Assembly: GCA_028818855.1 (NCBI GenBank)
Contig: JAPPMY010000204.1
Coordinates: forward strand, 42,182-106,181
Direction of reading: 5' to 3'
Source: Rhodospirillales bacterium
GTDB lineage: Bacteria; Pseudomonadota; Alphaproteobacteria; UBA828
DNA length: 64,000 nt
The notes under the pieces are model-generated. The model was not told where the DNA came from. It worked only from the letters and a program-made list of their open reading frames with translations, and did no database searches. Positions 17,605 to 27,579 of this stretch are shown piece after piece; position 1 is the first letter of the stretch, and each line of letters starts with the position of its first letter. Both the position numbers and the translations under genes were made by a program.

Positions 17605-18075
17605 GTGGCTCTCTTTACCGGTAGGGTGGTCAACAAGGTGGATCGCAAGGGGCGGGTCTCCATTCCCGCGCCCTTCCGCAATCAGTTGGCCGGGCAGTCC
17701 TTCTTCGGGGTGGCGGTCTATCCCTCCGTGGACAGGAGCCCGTCTCTGACCGCCTGCGGTGTCGACGTCCTCGAGGGCCTGGGCGATCGCTTCCGCGCCA
17801 CCAGCCCGTTCGACCCCAGCTACACCGATGCGCGCATGGCGCTCTTCGCCGACGTGCAGCAGCTCCCCTTCGACAGCGACGGCCGGGTGCTGCTGACCGC
17901 CGACCTGCTCGACCATGCCGGGATCACCACCCACGCCGCTTTCGTCGGCATGGGCGACCTCTTCCGGATCTGGGAGCCCGAAACGGCCGATGCCGCGCTG
18001 CGGGCCGTGCGGGAAAAGTCGCCCGAGGAACGGGCCCAGCTGGAGCTGCCGCCGCCACCGGGAGCAGGCCGGTGA
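17605..18075 (+). CDS. mraZ: Transcriptional regulator MraZ
   Basis: MraZ is a ring-forming DNA-binding protein of the AbrB/SpoVT-like fold that controls its own dcw operon. The 156-residue product has both DXXXR-type half repeats: VDRKGRVSIPAPFR (about 12-25) and DSDGRVLLTADLLDHAGI (about 90-107). The GTG start at 17605 has GAGGAG upstream. The C-terminal tail is short and proline-rich. Its stop overlaps the GTG of rsmH by four bases. Operator-like repeats lie just upstream. Confidence 0.95.
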   Translation: MALFTGRVVNKVDRKGRVSIPAPFRNQLAGQSFFGVAVYPSVDRSPSLTACGVDVLEGLGDRFRATSPFDPSYTDARMALFADVQQLPFDSDGRVLLTADLLDHAGITTHAAFVGMGDLFRIWEPETADAALRAVREKSPEERAQLELPPPPGAGR

Positions 18076-19043
18076 GTGCCGCCGCCAACCATGTCCCCGT
18101 CATGAAGGACGCGATGCTCTCCCTCGTCGCGCCCAGGGACGGCGGCATCTATGTGGACGGCACCTTCGGCGGCGGCGGCTACAGCCGGGCCCTCCTCGAG
18201 GCCGCCTCCTGCGTGGTCTACGGGATCGATCGCGACGCCGCTGCGCTCGGTGCGGGCGGCGCGCTCGCCGCGCGGTTCGACGGCAGGCTGATCCTGCTCC
18301 ACGGCCGCTTCGCCGAAATGGCGTCCCTGCTGGCGCCCCACGGCGTGAACGCGGTGGACGGGATCGTCCTCGACCTCGGCCTCTCCTCGCGCCAGCTCGA
18401 CGACGCGGCGCGCGGCTTCTCGTTCCGTCTCGACGGGCCGCTCGACATGCGCATGGACCGATCCGACCCCGGCCCGACGGCGGCCGACCTCGTCAATGGC
18501 GGGACGGAGGCCGAGCTGGCCGCCATCATCGCGGGCTTCGGAGAGGAGCGCCGGGCGCGCGCCATCGCGCGGGCCATCGTGGCGGCGCGTGCCGGGGCGC
18601 CAATCACCCGCACCGGCCAGCTTGCCGACATCGTGCGCCGCGCCGCGGCGCGGCCGCCCCAGGGCGGGATCGATCCGGCGACGCGCACCTTCCAGGCGCT
18701 CCGCATCCGCGTCAACGACGAGATCGGCGAGATCGAGCGGGGCCTGGAGCAGATCGAGCGCCTCCTGCGGCCGGGTGGACGCGCCATCGTGGTGTCCTTC
18801 CACTCGCTCGAGGACCGGCCCGTGAAGCGCTTCTTCCGCGATCGGGGCGGGCAGCGGCAGCCCAACCGGCACGAGCCGCAGGGTGCCATGAAATCGCCCG
18901 ATCCCACGTTCAGGCTGTTGACCCGCCGGGCGCGCAAGCCGGACGGAGCGGAGGTCGCGGCGAACCCGCGGGCACGCTCGGCACGCCTGCGTGCGGCCGA
19001 GCGCACCGGCGCGCCGCCGTGGCACGAGAGGCTCGTCGCATGA
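18072..19043 (+). CDS. rsmH: 16S rRNA (cytosine(1402)-N4)-methyltransferase RsmH
   Basis: RsmH (MraW) methylates C1402 of 16S rRNA in the ribosomal decoding centre using S-adenosylmethionine. The 323-residue protein has the HVPVMKDA opening, the SAM-binding DGTFGGGGYS motif, GIDRDAAAL, the LDLGLSSRQLDDAARGFSF signature and the C-terminal SFHSLEDRPVKRFFR segment. It starts with GTG in a four-base overlap with mraZ and ends in an ATGATG overlap with ftsL, so translation of the three is coupled. Confidence 0.96.
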   Translation: MSAAANHVPVMKDAMLSLVAPRDGGIYVDGTFGGGGYSRALLEAASCVVYGIDRDAAALGAGGALAARFDGRLILLHGRFAEMASLLAPHGVNAVDGIVLDLGLSSRQLDDAARGFSFRLDGPLDMRMDRSDPGPTAADLVNGGTEAELAAIIAGFGEERRARAIARAIVAARAGAPITRTGQLADIVRRAAARPPQGGIDPATRTFQALRIRVNDEIGEIERGLEQIERLLRPGGRAIVVSFHSLEDRPVKRFFRDRGGQRQPNRHEPQGAMKSPDPTFRLLTRRARKPDGAEVAANPRARSARLRAAERTGAPPWHERLVA

Positions 19044-19357
19044 TGCGGCACCTGGTTCTCATATCGATCGCAGCGTTTGTGCTCTCGATGCTGGCGCTCT
19101 TCCTGGTGAAGCACGAGGTGCGGGGGCTCGAACGCGAGCTTGCCGCGTTGGAGCTTGACCGCCAGCGTCACGTCGAGGCGATCCGGGTGCTGCGCTCCGA
19201 GTGGAGCTACCTCACCCGGCCTTCCAGGATCGCGTCTCTCGCCGCGCGGCACCTGCCGCTCGAGCAGGTGCAGCCCGCGCAGGTCCGCTGGCTGCCCGGC
19301 CGGCCCGCCGGGCCCGCCGCTCTGATCACGCCGGTCGGCGGGGAGGTCAAGCGGTGA
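19040..19357 (+). CDS. ftsL: Cell division protein FtsL
   Basis: FtsL is a small bitopic protein that joins FtsB and FtsQ and activates septal peptidoglycan synthesis by FtsWI. This 105-residue product has a short cytoplasmic N terminus, one membrane segment (about residues 4-23) and a periplasmic coiled-coil region (VRGLERELAALELDRQRHVEAIRVLRSEW), followed by a YLTRPSRIASLAARHLPL motif typical of the family. Sequence conservation is low, so the call rests also on position between rsmH and ftsI. Two adjacent ATGs at 19040 and 19043 could start it. Confidence 0.9.
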   Translation: MMRHLVLISIAAFVLSMLALFLVKHEVRGLERELAALELDRQRHVEAIRVLRSEWSYLTRPSRIASLAARHLPLEQVQPAQVRWLPGRPAGPAALITPVGGEVKR

Positions 19358-21096
19358 GGGATCTGGCCATAGGGCGCTGGTGGCGCCGGGATGGCGCGTC
19401 GCTTCATCCGGACGGGACGGAAGCGGCGGCATCCGCGCGTCTGGAACGCGCGCGCGGCCGCCTTCTGGCAACCGGGGCGGTTCTCCTCCTCTGTTTCGGC
19501 GCGGTGGTCGTGCGCACCCTTGATGTGGCGGTGATCGGCGCCCCCATCGCCACCGCCGGCGCGGGGGGCGTTGCTGCCTTCAATCCCGCCGCCCGGGCGG
19601 ACATCGTGGACCGCAACGGCGTCCTTCTTGCCTCGAACCTGCCCACCCACGCGCTCTACGTCGAGCCCGCCAAGATCTTCGATCGCGCAGAAGCCGTCGC
19701 CGCGCTCGGCCGGGTGTTCCCCGATCTCGATCCGGCGCGCACCGCGTCGCTCGTCGCGTCCGACAGAAGGACCGCGCTGCTGCGACACAACGTCACGCCG
19801 GAGCAGGCGCACGCCATCAACCGGCTTGGCATTCCCGGTCTCTGGCTGGAGCGCCAGGAGCAGCGCTTCTATCCGCAGGGGCGCCTCTTCGCCCACGCGG
19901 TCGGCTTCACGGACGTGGACAACCGCGGGCTCGCCGGCGTCGAGAAGGCGGCGAACGAGGAGCTGCCGCGCCGCGCCGCGGCCCGGCAGGGCCCGCTTAC
20001 GCTCTCTCTCGACATCAGGGTCCAGCACGTCCTCGCCGAGGCGCTTGCCGAGACCATGACCGCTCATCGGGCGCTCGGCGCCGCCGGCATGGTCATGGAC
20101 GTGGCGAGCGGCGAGCTGCTGGCCCTGGTCAGCCTGCCCGCGTTCGACCCGAAGGGGCCGGACCGGAGCACCGAGGAGCAGCTCTTCAACCGCGCCACGC
20201 TCGGCACCTACGAGCTGGGCTCCACCCTCAAGCCCTTCACCGTCGCCATGGCGCTCGATCACGGCGTCGCCGGGCTTGAGGACAGCTACGACGCCACCGA
20301 GCCGATCAGGGTCGCGCGCCACCTCATCCGCGACCATCGCCCGGAGAACCGCTGGCTGACCGTTCCCGAGATCCTCATCCACTCCTCCAACATCGGGGCG
20401 GCGAAGCTGGCGGTGGACGTGGGCGCGGAGCGGCAGAAGTCGTTCCTCGACGCGTTCGGCATGTTCAAGCGGATGCCGCTCGAGTCGTCGGAGCGCGGCT
20501 GGCCCATCGTGCCCCGGCGCTGGTCCCAGCAGACCACGATGACGGTCGGCTTCGGCCACGGGCTCGCGGTGACGCCGCTGCATCTGATCGCGAGCTACGC
20601 CACGCTCGTCAACGGCGGCATCGCGGTGACTCCCACCCTGATCAGGCAGGAGCCCGGCGCACCCCAGGCGCAGCGGCGGGTCATCAGCGCCGAGACCTCC
20701 GCGATCATGCGGATGCTGCTCTACGCCGTGGTGTCCGAGGGCACCGGCAGGAAGGCGGCGGTTCCGGGCTACCTGGTGGGCGGCAAGACCGGCACGGCCG
20801 AGAAGGTCGTCGGCGGCAAGTACAAGCGCGACAGCATGATCACCAACTTCGTCGGCGTCTTTCCCATCGACCGGCCGCGCTACGCGGTGCTCACGCTGAT
20901 GGACGAGCCCAAGGGCACCGAGGAGACCTTCGGCTTCGCGACGGCGGGCTGGACCGCAGCACCGGTGGCCGGAAGGGTGATCGAGCGGATCGCTCCCATT
21001 CTCGGCATACCGTCCGCGATCGAGCCCGAGGAGACCGAAGACGCGCCGTCGATCGTCTGGGAGACCGTCGAAGGGGGGCGTCATGCGTCTCTCTGA
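19354..21096 (+). CDS. ftsI: Septal peptidoglycan transpeptidase FtsI (PBP3)
   Basis: FtsI is the class B penicillin-binding protein that cross-links septal peptidoglycan together with FtsW. The 580-residue protein has an N-terminal membrane helix (about 37-58), the dimerisation/pedestal region starting at RADIVDRNGVLLASN, and the transpeptidase domain with SxxK (S290-T-L-K293), SSN (S344-S-N346) and KTG (K478). The GTG start overlaps ftsL by four bases. Its 3' end overlaps murE by 14 bases. Confidence 0.96.
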   Translation: MRDLAIGRWWRRDGASLHPDGTEAAASARLERARGRLLATGAVLLLCFGAVVVRTLDVAVIGAPIATAGAGGVAAFNPAARADIVDRNGVLLASNLPTHALYVEPAKIFDRAEAVAALGRVFPDLDPARTASLVASDRRTALLRHNVTPEQAHAINRLGIPGLWLERQEQRFYPQGRLFAHAVGFTDVDNRGLAGVEKAANEELPRRAAARQGPLTLSLDIRVQHVLAEALAETMTAHRALGAAGMVMDVASGELLALVSLPAFDPKGPDRSTEEQLFNRATLGTYELGSTLKPFTVAMALDHGVAGLEDSYDATEPIRVARHLIRDHRPENRWLTVPEILIHSSNIGAAKLAVDVGAERQKSFLDAFGMFKRMPLESSERGWPIVPRRWSQQTTMTVGFGHGLAVTPLHLIASYATLVNGGIAVTPTLIRQEPGAPQAQRRVISAETSAIMRMLLYAVVSEGTGRKAAVPGYLVGGKTGTAEKVVGGKYKRDSMITNFVGVFPIDRPRYAVLTLMDEPKGTEETFGFATAGWTAAPVAGRVIERIAPILGIPSAIEPEETEDAPSIVWETVEGGRHASL

Positions 21097-22537
21097 CCTG
21101 ATCCCCCGGGCGGCGGCGGACGACGTGATGATCGCCGGGCTCGCCTCCGATTCGCGCGACGTCCGCCCTGGCTACCTGTTCGCGGCGCTCCCCGGCACGC
21201 GTGCTTCAGGTGTCGACTTCATCGCGGATGCCGTGGAACGCGGCGCGGTCGCCGTGCTCGCGCCGGAGGGGACCGATCCGGGGATCGCGCACGGGATCAG
21301 CCTCGTGACCGACCCCAATCCCCGCCGGCGTCTTGCGCTTGCGGCTGCGCGCTACTACGGCGCCCAGCCGGCGGGCGTGGCCTGCGTCACCGGGACCAAC
21401 GGCAAGACCTCGGTGGCCGACTTCACCCGCCAGATCTGGCAGGCCTCGGGCCGCAAGGCGGCCTCCCTCGGGACCCTCGGCATCCGCGTGCCTGACGGCG
21501 AGCGGCCGCTCCGGCACACGACGCCCGATCCCATCGCCCTGCATCGCGATCTGGCCGTGCTCGCCGCAGACGGCATCGACCATCTGGCGCTGGAGGCGTC
21601 CAGCCACGGGCTCGCGCAGCACCGCCTCGACGGCGTGCGCGTGGAGGCCGCGGCGTTCACGAGCTTCTCCCGCGATCACATGGATTACCACGCCGACCCC
21701 GACGCCTACTTCGCAACCAAGGCGCGCCTCTTCGAGCAGGTGATGCCGGCCGAGGCCACCGCGGTGCTCAACGCCGACGATCCGCGCGTCGCAAACCTTG
21801 CCGGCCGCTGCCGCGCCCGGGGGCAGCGGGTGCTCGCCTACGGCGCGGCGGGCGCGGAACTCCGGCTGCTGGCCCGGCACGACACCGCGGCCGGCCAGGA
21901 CTTGAGCGTCGCCATCCTGGGAGCCCGGCACGACATCGCTCTGCCGCTCCCCGGCGCGTTCCAGGCGCACAACGCGCTGGCCGCCCTCGGCCTCGCGCTG
22001 GCGACGGGCGTGGACGCGGCCGATGCGGTCCGGGCGCTCCACGTCGTTTGCGGCGTGCCGGGCAGGCTGCAGCGGATCGCCGGCCATCCCGCCGGCGCGG
22101 ATGTCTTCGTGGACTACGCGCATACCCCCGACGCGCTCGAAGCGGCGCTCAGTGCCGTGCGCCCGCTGGTGCCGCGCACGCTGGTCGTGGTCTTCGGCTG
22201 CGGCGGCGAGCGGGACGTCGGCAAGCGGCGCGAGATGGGCGAGGTCGCAGCCCGGCTCGCCGACCGGGTCATCGTGACCGACGACAACCCCCGCCGCGAA
22301 GACCCGGCATTGATCCGCCGCGCGATCCTCGACGCCTGCCCCGGCGCGATAGAGATCGGCGAGCGCGGCCGGGCCATCCGCACCGCCATCGAGGGGCTGA
22401 GCGCGGGCGACGGCCTGCTCGTCGCCGGCAAGGGCCACGAGCGGGAGCAGGTCGTGGGCGATCGCACGATCGCGTTCGACGATGCCGAGGTCGCCCGGTC
22501 CGCCATGAGCGTGATCGCGGGCGGGTGGGCGGCATGA
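21083..22537 (+). CDS. murE: UDP-MurNAc-L-Ala-D-Glu:meso-diaminopimelate ligase
   Basis: MurE adds the third stem-peptide residue to UDP-MurNAc-L-Ala-D-Glu using ATP. The 484-residue enzyme shows the substrate-binding SDSRDVRPG-like region (ASDSRDVRPGYLFAAL), the ATP loop VTGTNGKTS (about 105), HTTPDPIALH, LEASSHGLAQHRL, the DHMDYH motif, and DDNPRREDP. The DNPR motif is the recognised mark of meso-diaminopimelate specificity, consistent with lysA in this window and a Gram-negative wall. It overlaps ftsI by 14 bases and murF by 4. Confidence 0.97.
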   Translation: MRLSDLIPRAAADDVMIAGLASDSRDVRPGYLFAALPGTRASGVDFIADAVERGAVAVLAPEGTDPGIAHGISLVTDPNPRRRLALAAARYYGAQPAGVACVTGTNGKTSVADFTRQIWQASGRKAASLGTLGIRVPDGERPLRHTTPDPIALHRDLAVLAADGIDHLALEASSHGLAQHRLDGVRVEAAAFTSFSRDHMDYHADPDAYFATKARLFEQVMPAEATAVLNADDPRVANLAGRCRARGQRVLAYGAAGAELRLLARHDTAAGQDLSVAILGARHDIALPLPGAFQAHNALAALGLALATGVDAADAVRALHVVCGVPGRLQRIAGHPAGADVFVDYAHTPDALEAALSAVRPLVPRTLVVVFGCGGERDVGKRREMGEVAARLADRVIVTDDNPRREDPALIRRAILDACPGAIEIGERGRAIRTAIEGLSAGDGLLVAGKGHEREQVVGDRTIAFDDAEVARSAMSVIAGGWAA

Positions 22538-23961
22538 GCCGGCCCTGCCACACCGTCCCGCTCTGGACCTCGGCGGAGGCCGCTTCCGCCACTGGCGGGC
22601 GCACGCCCCGATCCTGGAGCGCGACCGGCGTTTCCATCGACAGCCGCAGCGTCGAAGCGGGTGATCTCTTCGTCGCCCTCGCCGGCCCCAATCACGACGG
22701 CCACGACTTCGTCCACGCCGCGTTCGAACGCGAGGCGGTGGCGGCAATGGTGAGCCGCGAGCCCGAGGCGCGGCCCGAAGGCGCGCCGCTGCTGCTCGTT
22801 GTGGATACCTTCGAGGGTCTCCGCACCCTGGCCGGCCGGGCGCGCGAGCGGAGCGCGGCTCACCTCGTTGCGATCACCGGCAGCGTCGGCAAGACCGGCA
22901 CCAAGGAGATGCTCGCCTGCGCGCTCGCAAGCTGCGGTGCCACGCACGCCAGCGCCGGCAATCTCAACAACCACATCGGCGTTCCCCTCAGCCTCGCGCG
23001 CCTGCCGCAAGGCGCCGCCTACGGCGTCTTCGAGGTCGGGATGAACCACCCCGGCGAGATCGGCCCGCTTTCGCGCCTGCTGCGCCCGCACACGGCATTG
23101 ATCACCACCATCGCAGCAGTCCACACCGAGTTCTTCTCCGGGATCGACGCCGTGGCCGATGCCAAGGCCGAGATCTTCGAAGGCCTGGAGGCCGGCGGCA
23201 CGGCCGTGCTGAACCGCGACAACGCCTATTTCGATCGTCTGGCCGCTGCCGCGCGGCGCGCCGGCGCGGGACGCATCGTCTCGTTCGGTGAAAGCGGGAA
23301 CGCGGATGCCCGGCTCCTGGAGTGGAAGCCCGCCGCCTCCGGCGGGACGGTCACGGCGGCGATCGACGGCGCGGAGGTGAGCTACGAGATCGCGTACACG
23401 GGCCGGCACTGGGCGCTGAACAGCGTGGCTGTGCTGGCCTGCGTCCATGCGGCCGGCGCACCGGTGGAGCAGACGGCCCGCGCCCTCCGCACGCTCGGGC
23501 CGGGCGCGGGCCGGGGCGTGCGTCACCGCATCCCGGTCGAAGGCGGCCACTGCGAGCTGATCGACGAGAGCTACAACGCGAGCCCGGCGGCGGTGCGCGC
23601 GGCCATCGCGACGCTCGCCGAGACGCCTCTCGCGCCGGGTGGTCGCCGGCTCGCGGTGTTGGGCGACATGCTGGAACTCGGCGAAGAGGCGGAGCGCTGG
23701 CACGCCGCGCTCGCCGGCGACCTGGAGGCCGCCGGGATCGATCTCGTCTTCACCGCAGGCCCGCTGATGGCCCACCTCCACAGCGCCCTCGACGCTCCCC
23801 GGCGCGGCACCCACGCGCCGCACTCGGAAGGCCTCGCCGACATCCTCAGCGCGCAGCTCCGCGCGGGCGACGTGATCCTGGTCAAGGGCTCGCTCGGCAG
23901 CCGCATGGGGCCCGTCGTCCGCCGCCTCACAGCCGGCGCACCGGCCGCCCGACGGTCATGA
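22534..23961 (+). CDS. murF: UDP-MurNAc-tripeptide:D-Ala-D-Ala ligase
   Basis: MurF attaches the D-Ala-D-Ala dipeptide to UDP-MurNAc-tripeptide, completing the cytoplasmic precursor. The 475-residue product has the VSIDSRSVEAGDLFVAL opening, the ATP loop ITGSVGKTGTKEM, the GNLNNHIGVPLSL motif, EVGMNHPGEI, and DESYNASPAAVRAAI in the C-terminal domain. The ATG at 22534 overlaps the murE stop (ATGA). The frame is open far upstream inside murE, but without family similarity. Confidence 0.96.
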   Translation: MSRPCHTVPLWTSAEAASATGGRTPRSWSATGVSIDSRSVEAGDLFVALAGPNHDGHDFVHAAFEREAVAAMVSREPEARPEGAPLLLVVDTFEGLRTLAGRARERSAAHLVAITGSVGKTGTKEMLACALASCGATHASAGNLNNHIGVPLSLARLPQGAAYGVFEVGMNHPGEIGPLSRLLRPHTALITTIAAVHTEFFSGIDAVADAKAEIFEGLEAGGTAVLNRDNAYFDRLAAAARRAGAGRIVSFGESGNADARLLEWKPAASGGTVTAAIDGAEVSYEIAYTGRHWALNSVAVLACVHAAGAPVEQTARALRTLGPGAGRGVRHRIPVEGGHCELIDESYNASPAAVRAAIATLAETPLAPGGRRLAVLGDMLELGEEAERWHAALAGDLEAAGIDLVFTAGPLMAHLHSALDAPRRGTHAPHSEGLADILSAQLRAGDVILVKGSLGSRMGPVVRRLTAGAPAARRS

Positions 23962-23982
23962 CCGGGAAGGGCGAGCCGCACC

Positions 23983-25068
23983 ATGTTCTTCAACCTGCTG
24001 TACCCGCTCTCGGACTCGATCAGCATCTTCAACGTCTTCCAGTACCTGACGTTTCGTACGGGCGCGGCGGTGATGACGGCGCTCCTCATCAGCTTCGCCC
24101 TCGGGCCGGGGCTGATCCGCGCATTGCGCGCGCGCCAGACGCACGGCCAGCCGATCCGCAGCGACGGACCGGAGACCCACGCGGCCAAGGCGGGGACGCC
24201 GACCATGGGCGGGGTGTTGATCCTGCTCGCCGTCACCGTGGCGACGCTGCTCTGGGCCGACATGACCAACCCGCACATCTGGGCGCTGCTGGTGGTCACC
24301 ATCGGCTTCGGCGCCATTGGCTTCGTCGACGACGCGCTGAAGCTGCTGAACCGCAGCCACCGCGGCCTGAACATCCGCATCAAGGTCGCAGCCCAGGTGA
24401 TGCTCGCGGTAGGCGCCGTCTTCTGGGTCACAATGATCCTGGAAGCGCCGCTCGATCACGGCCTCGCACTGCCGTTCGTCAAGTCGTTCCTGGTCGACAT
24501 CGGCTGGTTCTCGGTGCCGTTCGCCGCCTTCGTGGTCATCGGCTCGTCCAACGCGGTCAACCTGACCGACGGCCTCGATGGCCTGGCCATCGTGCCGATC
24601 ATGGTCGCCGCCGCGTGCTTCGCGCTGATCGCCTACGTGGTGGGCAACAGCGTGTTCACCGACTACCTCCAGGTCCACCACGTGCCGGGCACGGGCGAGC
24701 TTGCGGTCTTCTGCGGCGCCCTGGTCGGCGCGGGGCTGGGCTTCCTCTGGTTCAACGCGCCGCCGGCGATGGTCTTCATGGGCGACACCGGCTCGCTCTC
24801 GACCGGCGCGGCGCTCGGCATCATCGCGGTGATGACCAAGCACGAGATCGTGCTCGCCATCGTGGGCGGGCTGTTCGTGCTCGAAGCGGTCTCGGTGATC
24901 GTGCAGGTCGCCTCGTTCAAGCTGCTCGGCCGGCGGGTCTTCGCGATGGCGCCGCTGCACCATCACTTCGAGAAGAAGGGATTCGCGGAGCCCACCATCG
25001 TCATCCGCTTCTGGGTGATCGCCGTGATCCTGGCCCTGATCGGGCTCTCGACGCTCAAGCTGAGGTGA
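23983..25068 (+). CDS. mraY: Phospho-N-acetylmuramoyl-pentapeptide-transferase
   Basis: MraY transfers phospho-MurNAc-pentapeptide to undecaprenyl phosphate, making lipid I at the inner membrane. The 361-residue polytopic protein has the family PTMGG motif, the catalytic aspartate pair in [27 protein letters not shown] with the Mg-binding aspartate, [10 protein letters not shown] and the HHHFEKKG loop. It lies 21 bases after murF and 4 before murD. This is one of the few dcw joints here without an overlap. Confidence 0.97.
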   Translation: MFFNLLYPLSDSISIFNVFQYLTFRTGAAVMTALLISFALGPGLIRALRARQTHGQPIRSDGPETHAAKAGTPTMGGVLILLAVTVATLLWADMTNPHIWALLVVTIGFGAIGFVDDALKLLNRSHRGLNIRIKVAAQVMLAVGAVFWVTMILEAPLDHGLALPFVKSFLVDIGWFSVPFAAFVVIGSSNAVNLTDGLDGLAIVPIMVAAACFALIAYVVGNSVFTDYLQVHHVPGTGELAVFCGALVGAGLGFLWFNAPPAMVFMGDTGSLSTGAALGIIAVMTKHEIVLAIVGGLFVLEAVSVIVQVASFKLLGRRVFAMAPLHHHFEKKGFAEPTIVIRFWVIAVILALIGLSTLKLR

Positions 25069-25072
25069 GCCT

Positions 25073-26455
25073 GTGATCCGGGTCCCGCTCTATCGCAACC
25101 GGCCGGTGGCCGTGCTCGGGCTCGCGCGCTCCGGCCTCGCCGCAGCGCGGGCGCTCGGCGCCGGCGGCGCCACCGTGCTCTGCTGGGACGATTCGCCCGC
25201 GCCCCGCGCTGCGGCACGGGACCAGGGCTTCGAGGTGCGCCCGGCCGGGCCCGAGGACGGCATCGCCGCGCTGGTGCCGAGCCCCGGCGTCCCGCTCTCG
25301 CACCCCGCAATCGCTGCCGCCCAGGCCGCCGGCATCGAGGTGCTCGGCGATATCGAGCTGCTGTGGCGGTCGCTGCCGGAGCCCCGCTACATCGGCGTCA
25401 CCGGCACCAACGGCAAGTCGACCACGACGGCCCTCATCGGCCACCTGCTGCGCGGGGCCGGAGTCCGGCGGGTCCGCGTCGGCGGCAATCTCGGCACCGC
25501 CGCGCTCGACCTCGCGCCCGTGCCGGGCGATGGCACCTTCGTCCTCGAGCTTTCCTCCTACCAGCTTGATCTCACCGTCGAGACGACCTTCGACATCGCC
25601 GTGCTGCTCAACGTCGCGCCGGATCATCTCGACCGCCACGGAACGATGGCGGCCTACGTCGAGGCGAAGCGCCAGATCTTCCGTCCCGGCCGGCTCGGGA
25701 CCGCCGTCGTCGGCATCGACGACGCGATCTCCCGCGCCGTGCACGATTCGCTCGGCGAGCGGGACCAGCTCCGGGTCGTCCCGGTGACCGTCGGCGCGAA
25801 GTCGCGCCGGGGCGTTTCGGTCGCGAAGGGAATCCTGCACGAGGACGGCAAGGCGGTCTGCGACCTCTCGCAGGCGGCGGCGCTGCCCGGCAAGCACAAC
25901 TGGCAGAACGCCGCGGCGGCCTACGCGGCGGCGCGGGCCTGCGGGCTCCCGGTCGAGCGGCTGGCCGGGGCGCTGCTCGATTTTCCCGGCCTGCCCCACC
26001 GGATGGAGCAGATCGGCAGCGTCCACGGCATCCCGGTCATCAACGACAGCAAGGCGACGAACGCCGAGGCGGCGGCGCGGGCCATCGCCTGCTTCGAGAC
26101 GGTCTACTGGATCGCCGGCGGGCGGCCCAAGGAGGGCGGGATCGATGCCATTGCGCCGCACTTCCCGCGCATCGCCCATGCCTTTCTCATCGGCGAGGCG
26201 GAGGACGCGTTCGCGGCCACGCTCCAGGGCCAGCTGCCGGTGACCCGCTGCGGCACCCTCGACCGCGCCGTTGCGGCCGCGCTCGACGCCGCCTGCGATA
26301 ACGGCCGCAAGGGCGCGGTGGTGCTGTTCTCGCCGGCCTGTGCGTCGTTCGACCAGTTCAGCGACTTCGAGCAGCGCGGCGACCGGTTTCGCGCGCTGGT
26401 CCCGGTCGATCACGCCGCCGATGCGGAAGAGGAGGCCCTGCCGTGCACGCGGTGA
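25073..26455 (+). CDS. murD: UDP-N-acetylmuramoylalanine:D-glutamate ligase
   Basis: MurD adds D-glutamate to UDP-MurNAc-L-Ala. The 460-residue enzyme opens with a Rossmann-like VAVLGLARSGLAAARAL, then PSPGVPLSHP, the ATP loop VTGTNGKSTTTALI, GGNLGTAALDL, LELSSYQLDLT, NVAPDHLDRHG, KHNWQNAAAAYAAA and NDSKATNAEAA, all in family order. The start codon is GTG. It overlaps ftsW by 13 bases. Confidence 0.96.
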   Translation: MIRVPLYRNRPVAVLGLARSGLAAARALGAGGATVLCWDDSPAPRAAARDQGFEVRPAGPEDGIAALVPSPGVPLSHPAIAAAQAAGIEVLGDIELLWRSLPEPRYIGVTGTNGKSTTTALIGHLLRGAGVRRVRVGGNLGTAALDLAPVPGDGTFVLELSSYQLDLTVETTFDIAVLLNVAPDHLDRHGTMAAYVEAKRQIFRPGRLGTAVVGIDDAISRAVHDSLGERDQLRVVPVTVGAKSRRGVSVAKGILHEDGKAVCDLSQAAALPGKHNWQNAAAAYAAARACGLPVERLAGALLDFPGLPHRMEQIGSVHGIPVINDSKATNAEAAARAIACFETVYWIAGGRPKEGGIDAIAPHFPRIAHAFLIGEAEDAFAATLQGQLPVTRCGTLDRAVAAALDAACDNGRKGAVVLFSPACASFDQFSDFEQRGDRFRALVPVDHAADAEEEALPCTR

Positions 26456-27579
26456 CGCCCTTCTCCCGCGCGGACACCAGCCTGCTCGGGCGCTGGTGGT
26501 GGACCGTCGACCGCTGGATGCTGACGGCGGTGCTGCTGCTCATGCTGGTCGGCGCGGCCCTGGCGCTGGCGGCGAGCCCGGCGGCGGCAGAGCGGATCGG
26601 GCTCGACTCCTTCCACTTCGCCCGCCAGCAGCTTCTCTTCCTGCCGGTGGCGCTTCTCGTGATGCTCGGCGTCTCGCTGATGTCCCGCACCGGCGTGCAG
26701 CGCATCGGCGTGGCGGGAACTGCGCTCAGCATCGCCCTGCTCGCGCTCACGCTCGTCGTCGGGCTGGAGCTGAACGGCGCCCGCAGGTGGCTGCCGCTGG
26801 GCGGCTTCCTCCTGCAGCCATCGGAGTTCGTGAAGCCCTGCCTCGCCGTGTTCATGGCTGTCATCCTCGCGCGCTCGTGGGAGGAGCGGCTGCCCTACGG
26901 CAAGCTCTTCGCATCGGTTCCCGCGGTCCTGGCTGCGGTCCTCCTGGTTCTCCAGCCGGACATCGGGATGGCGACGACGGTGGCCGCCGTCTGGTTCGTG
27001 CAGATGTTCGTGGCCGGCATGCCGCTGGTGCTTGCCGTGCTGGGCGGCGTCGCGACGGTCGGCGGCCTCTTCTTCGCCTATCACCATCTGGCGCACGTCA
27101 AGAGCCGCATCGACCAGTTCATCGATCCCACGACCGGCGACAGCTATCAGGTCGACACCTCGCTCCGCGCCTTCGAGGCCGGCGGCCTGTTCGGACGCGG
27201 CCCGGGGGAGGGAACGGTCAAGAGCGTGCTCCCCGATGCCCACACCGACTTCATCTTCGCCGTCGCCGCCGAGGAATTCGGCGTCATCGCCTGCATCGTC
27301 ATCGTCGCGCTGTTCGGCTTCATCGTGCTGCGCGGCTTCGCCCGCACCCTGCGGGGCGGCGATCTGTTCTCGCTGATCGCGGTGACCGGGCTGCTCGCCC
27401 AATTCGGCTTCCAGGCTCTCATCAACATGGGAGTCGCCATAAGGCTCCTGCCCGCCAAGGGGATGACCCTTCCGTTCCTGAGCTACGGCGGCTCGTCGAC
27501 GATGGCGACCGCGATCGGCCTCGGAATGGTGCTCGCGCTGACCCGCGAACGGCGGAGCGGAGAAGGATACGCGCTTTGA
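26443..27579 (+). CDS. ftsW: Septal peptidoglycan glycosyltransferase FtsW
   Basis: FtsW is the SEDS-family polymerase that extends glycan strands at the septum with FtsI. The 378-residue protein has about ten hydrophobic segments and the family stretches ARRWLPLGGFLLQPSEFVKPCL, the PDIGMA motif (about residue 171), GGLFGRGPGEG, LPDAHTDFIFAVAAEEFG and SYGGSSTM near the end. The GTG start lies inside the murD 3' end. Its stop overlaps the TTG of murG by four bases. Confidence 0.95.
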   Translation: MHAVTPFSRADTSLLGRWWWTVDRWMLTAVLLLMLVGAALALAASPAAAERIGLDSFHFARQQLLFLPVALLVMLGVSLMSRTGVQRIGVAGTALSIALLALTLVVGLELNGARRWLPLGGFLLQPSEFVKPCLAVFMAVILARSWEERLPYGKLFASVPAVLAAVLLVLQPDIGMATTVAAVWFVQMFVAGMPLVLAVLGGVATVGGLFFAYHHLAHVKSRIDQFIDPTTGDSYQVDTSLRAFEAGGLFGRGPGEGTVKSVLPDAHTDFIFAVAAEEFGVIACIVIVALFGFIVLRGFARTLRGGDLFSLIAVTGLLAQFGFQALINMGVAIRLLPAKGMTLPFLSYGGSSTMATAIGLGMVLALTRERRSGEGYAL